Positions 62,086-64,000 of a DNA stretch of 64,000 bases are shown in pieces; positions within the stretch are counted from its first letter, which is position 1, and each line of letters opens with the position of its first letter. The position numbers and the translations under genes are program-made. The notes below the pieces were generated by a model, which did no database searches, had not been told where the DNA came from, and saw only the letters and a list, made by a program, of their open reading frames with translations. This DNA is from Apostichopus japonicus (Eukaryota; Echinodermata; Holothuroidea; Aspidochirotida; Stichopodidae), in assembly GCF_037975245.1 (NCBI RefSeq), contig NC_092575.1, forward strand, positions 28,917,341-28,981,340, read 5' to 3'.

Positions 62086-62523
62086 CTTTCCGCTGAAAAA
62101 ACGTTGTTTTCCGCTGACAAATTTGTGTGCGAAAAACACCGTTACCGTTTTTTGGGATGAGCAGAGGTGAGCTACTGTGACGATCTGGTCTCGCTAAGTT
62201 TCATCCTTTAGGGGGCGGACGGGAGGGGTGTATTTTGTGATATTTTCACAATAACAGAGTATAGAGTGAGAATATATAGGGCTATATAATACTACTTCTT
62301 TAAGTAATCCCTAATTACAAACACCCAAGCCTCCTGTAAATTATAAGCAGCTTAACTGTTCTGACATGAACTTGGTCTAACCATCCTTATCGACATTCTT
62401 TGATACTTTCTCAAGTTATTTTCATCATCCTGAATTTGGTATCCTAAAATTAAGGAAAAATATAGTGTACAAGTAACTGCAAAAAAAAGTTGTTTTCCGC
62501 ACAAGAATTTTTTCAGCGGAAAG
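62086..62523. mobile_element. MITE-like element, 16-bp perfect terminal inverted repeats
   Basis: The left end ctttccgctgaaaaaa (62086-62101) is perfectly complementary to 62508-62523. Both ends carry further ttttccgc words just inside (62107, 62483). The 438-bp body is non-coding. No clear target duplication was found, so the true ends may lie slightly outside. Confidence 0.5.
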
Positions 62524-64000
62524 TAATGTGCGGAAATTACCGTGTGCAGAGAACAACTGAAACCTGCCTAACCTACCTAACTTTAGGCTATCATACTCAT
62601 AGGTCTAACATTGGTTCTATTGCTTCCAAATAATCTTTTCAATTTACGCTCAGCGTCTTACTAGATACAGCACACAAATTTGATGGTATACAAGGCTAGC
62701 CAGGGTTTCTGTAGCCTAGCGTTGTCTAATCATGCACTTAGGCCTAGGCCGGGGCCCTGTCCCAAGTAAAATACTATGACTACTAGTGTAGTAGTACTAC
62801 TACTAGTAGTAGTACATAGGCCTAGGCCAAACTCAGGCCTAGGCTATCAATCATATAGGCCTACCCTAACGTACATGCCTTAACAACATTTAAAACGAAC
62901 ATTACTGAAAGCTTTTACCAGCAAGTGATTGTCAATATGCCTGCTAACTGACGTGGCAATGATATGTTAATCATATACTGTACATACTAGCTTTCTGTAG
63001 AATATTGTTGGTTAGTTGCCAGCCTGTTACTTGTACTTATTTGCATGCTCCGCTTGTGCGATTAAAAGGTTGCCTGAAACACCAAATATATACATGACGT
63101 ATACGTGTAACCAACGTCAAAAATTTACCACCGCCGGTGGATGTTCCTCATTCAAGTCATAGTATCGATAAGGGTGTCAGGACAACTCGTCCAACTACCG
63201 TCTTGAATATGGCACGCCATTTCCGCTTCATTGCTACCAACATTTATCAAACTACTTATTTCTAGAAGTTTACACAGTACTACTGTTCTGGATAATCTAC
63301 GCCTCGATAGTATGCCCAGACATATAGTAAGATCACATAAGACAATTTCTCAAACGTCCGAATGCGGCCTTTCTGTCTAGCCCATATATGTAAGTAATTT
63401 GGAAACTGAAAAGAGTTCTGGACAAGGGGCACAGCCACCATAATAGTACTGGTTGGGCAGGGGTGTCAGTCCCAATTGAAAAGTGGGGGGTGGGGGCATA
63501 TAATGACTGAACATGGATAAAACTGAAGGAGTGTGAGCGTAGCATCCGAGGAACATCGAGAAACATTATGTATTGTCTATAGGTAACATACTGCTGCTTT
63601 TGATGTGCGTATATACCAGTCTAGAGGGCCTTCTTTTGAAAAAAAAAGTTTAGGGGCTGGGCCAATTCCCAATAGGGACAACCATGACACTAACTTTGCG
63701 GAGCGACATCATCAGTTGGAGTGTAGCGTAGCGTAGCAAGAAATTTGTAACAAAAGAGTAATAATCATAAAATTAATCAGCATTATTTTCACGATGTTTA
63801 AGCAACCACAAATGTGCCAGGAGAAACCCGCAGGGGCTTATGGATTACAACTTACACGTCGGATGGCTTCCATTTCAACATTTAAGCTAAGTTGCCCACA
63901 AGGCCCGAATGCTGCGGGCTTTCCGATCTCCTGCTTTGGCATAAGGCCTCAGAGGTGTAAGGGCGCGGTTCCTCATTTAATTTACGCTATAAATGAAATC
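62524..64000. other. 5' flanking region, palindromes but no gene recognised
   Basis: Contains a 22-bp perfect palindrome of gta/tac triplets (62794-62815, centre actagt) and repeated taggcctaggcc words (62740-62870). The stretch 63420-63740 (gaaaagtggggggtggggg, gcggagcgacatcatcag, agcgtagcgtagc) has the look of an old transposon end. No exon with convincing splice sites was found. Confidence 0.35.

Overview
The window is eukaryotic, AT-rich nuclear DNA from an animal, most likely a marine invertebrate. Evidence: it has GT-AG spliced exons separated by very long introns, many minisatellites, and the decayed ends of several animal transposon classes (CR1/Jockey-like LINEs, hAT-like DNA elements, a DIRS-like retroelement, a tRNA-derived SINE and a TE-associated P2X7-C-like protein). 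The species cannot be fixed from this sequence; an echinoderm, hemichordate, cephalochordate or mollusc would all fit. There are no bacterial operons and no long intact ORFs.

One protein-coding gene on the minus strand appears to span almost the whole window. Four coding exons (60904-60790, 23431-23320, 8679-8586, 4461-4407) join in perfect reading phase with good splice sites. They give the first 125 residues of a dynamin/EHD-like large GTPase with P-loop GNHSAGKS. Only about 376 bp of the roughly 56.5 kb between start codon and fourth exon is coding. The introns measure about 37.4, 14.6 and 4.1 kb, and the remaining exons (switch II, G4 and so on) lie beyond the left edge. The exons are too short to stand out as long ORFs and were found by reading splice junctions.

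The introns are filled with tandem arrays, which I estimate cover about a quarter of the window. From left to right: 29/30-bp (1-1750), 72/76-bp (1885-3520), ~14-bp compound (5868-6640), 45-bp, 22-bp (10016-10197), 42-bp, 21-bp, a 4.1-kb 52-bp array with higher-order structure (17000-21110), 70-bp, 121-bp (27116-27848), a 40-bp array broken by two hAT-like insertions (29700-32945), 54/59-bp, a 37-bp array broken by a SINE, 22-bp (45065-45660), a ~140-bp array broken by a dispersed repeat, 73-bp (50826-51606), and a 102-bp array made of a reverse-transcriptase motif (57198-58022).

Between the arrays lie degraded mobile elements: a 1,695-bp hAT-like element with a perfect 8-bp target duplication (30913-32607), LINE 3' ends at 39.4-40.2 kb and 55.7-56.6 kb, a DIRS-like gag start at 47.1-48.0 kb (minus), a P2X7-C-like pseudogene at 36.1-36.4 kb, a second decayed TE-type coding region at 51.6-52.4 kb, and two copies of a ~1-kb dispersed repeat at 26.4 and 59.2 kb. 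In the left-hand copy a 121-bp piece has expanded into a tandem array. The right end (60.9-64 kb) is the 5' flank of the gene and holds hairpins and a MITE-like inverted repeat. Other intronic DNA shows no recognisable genes.
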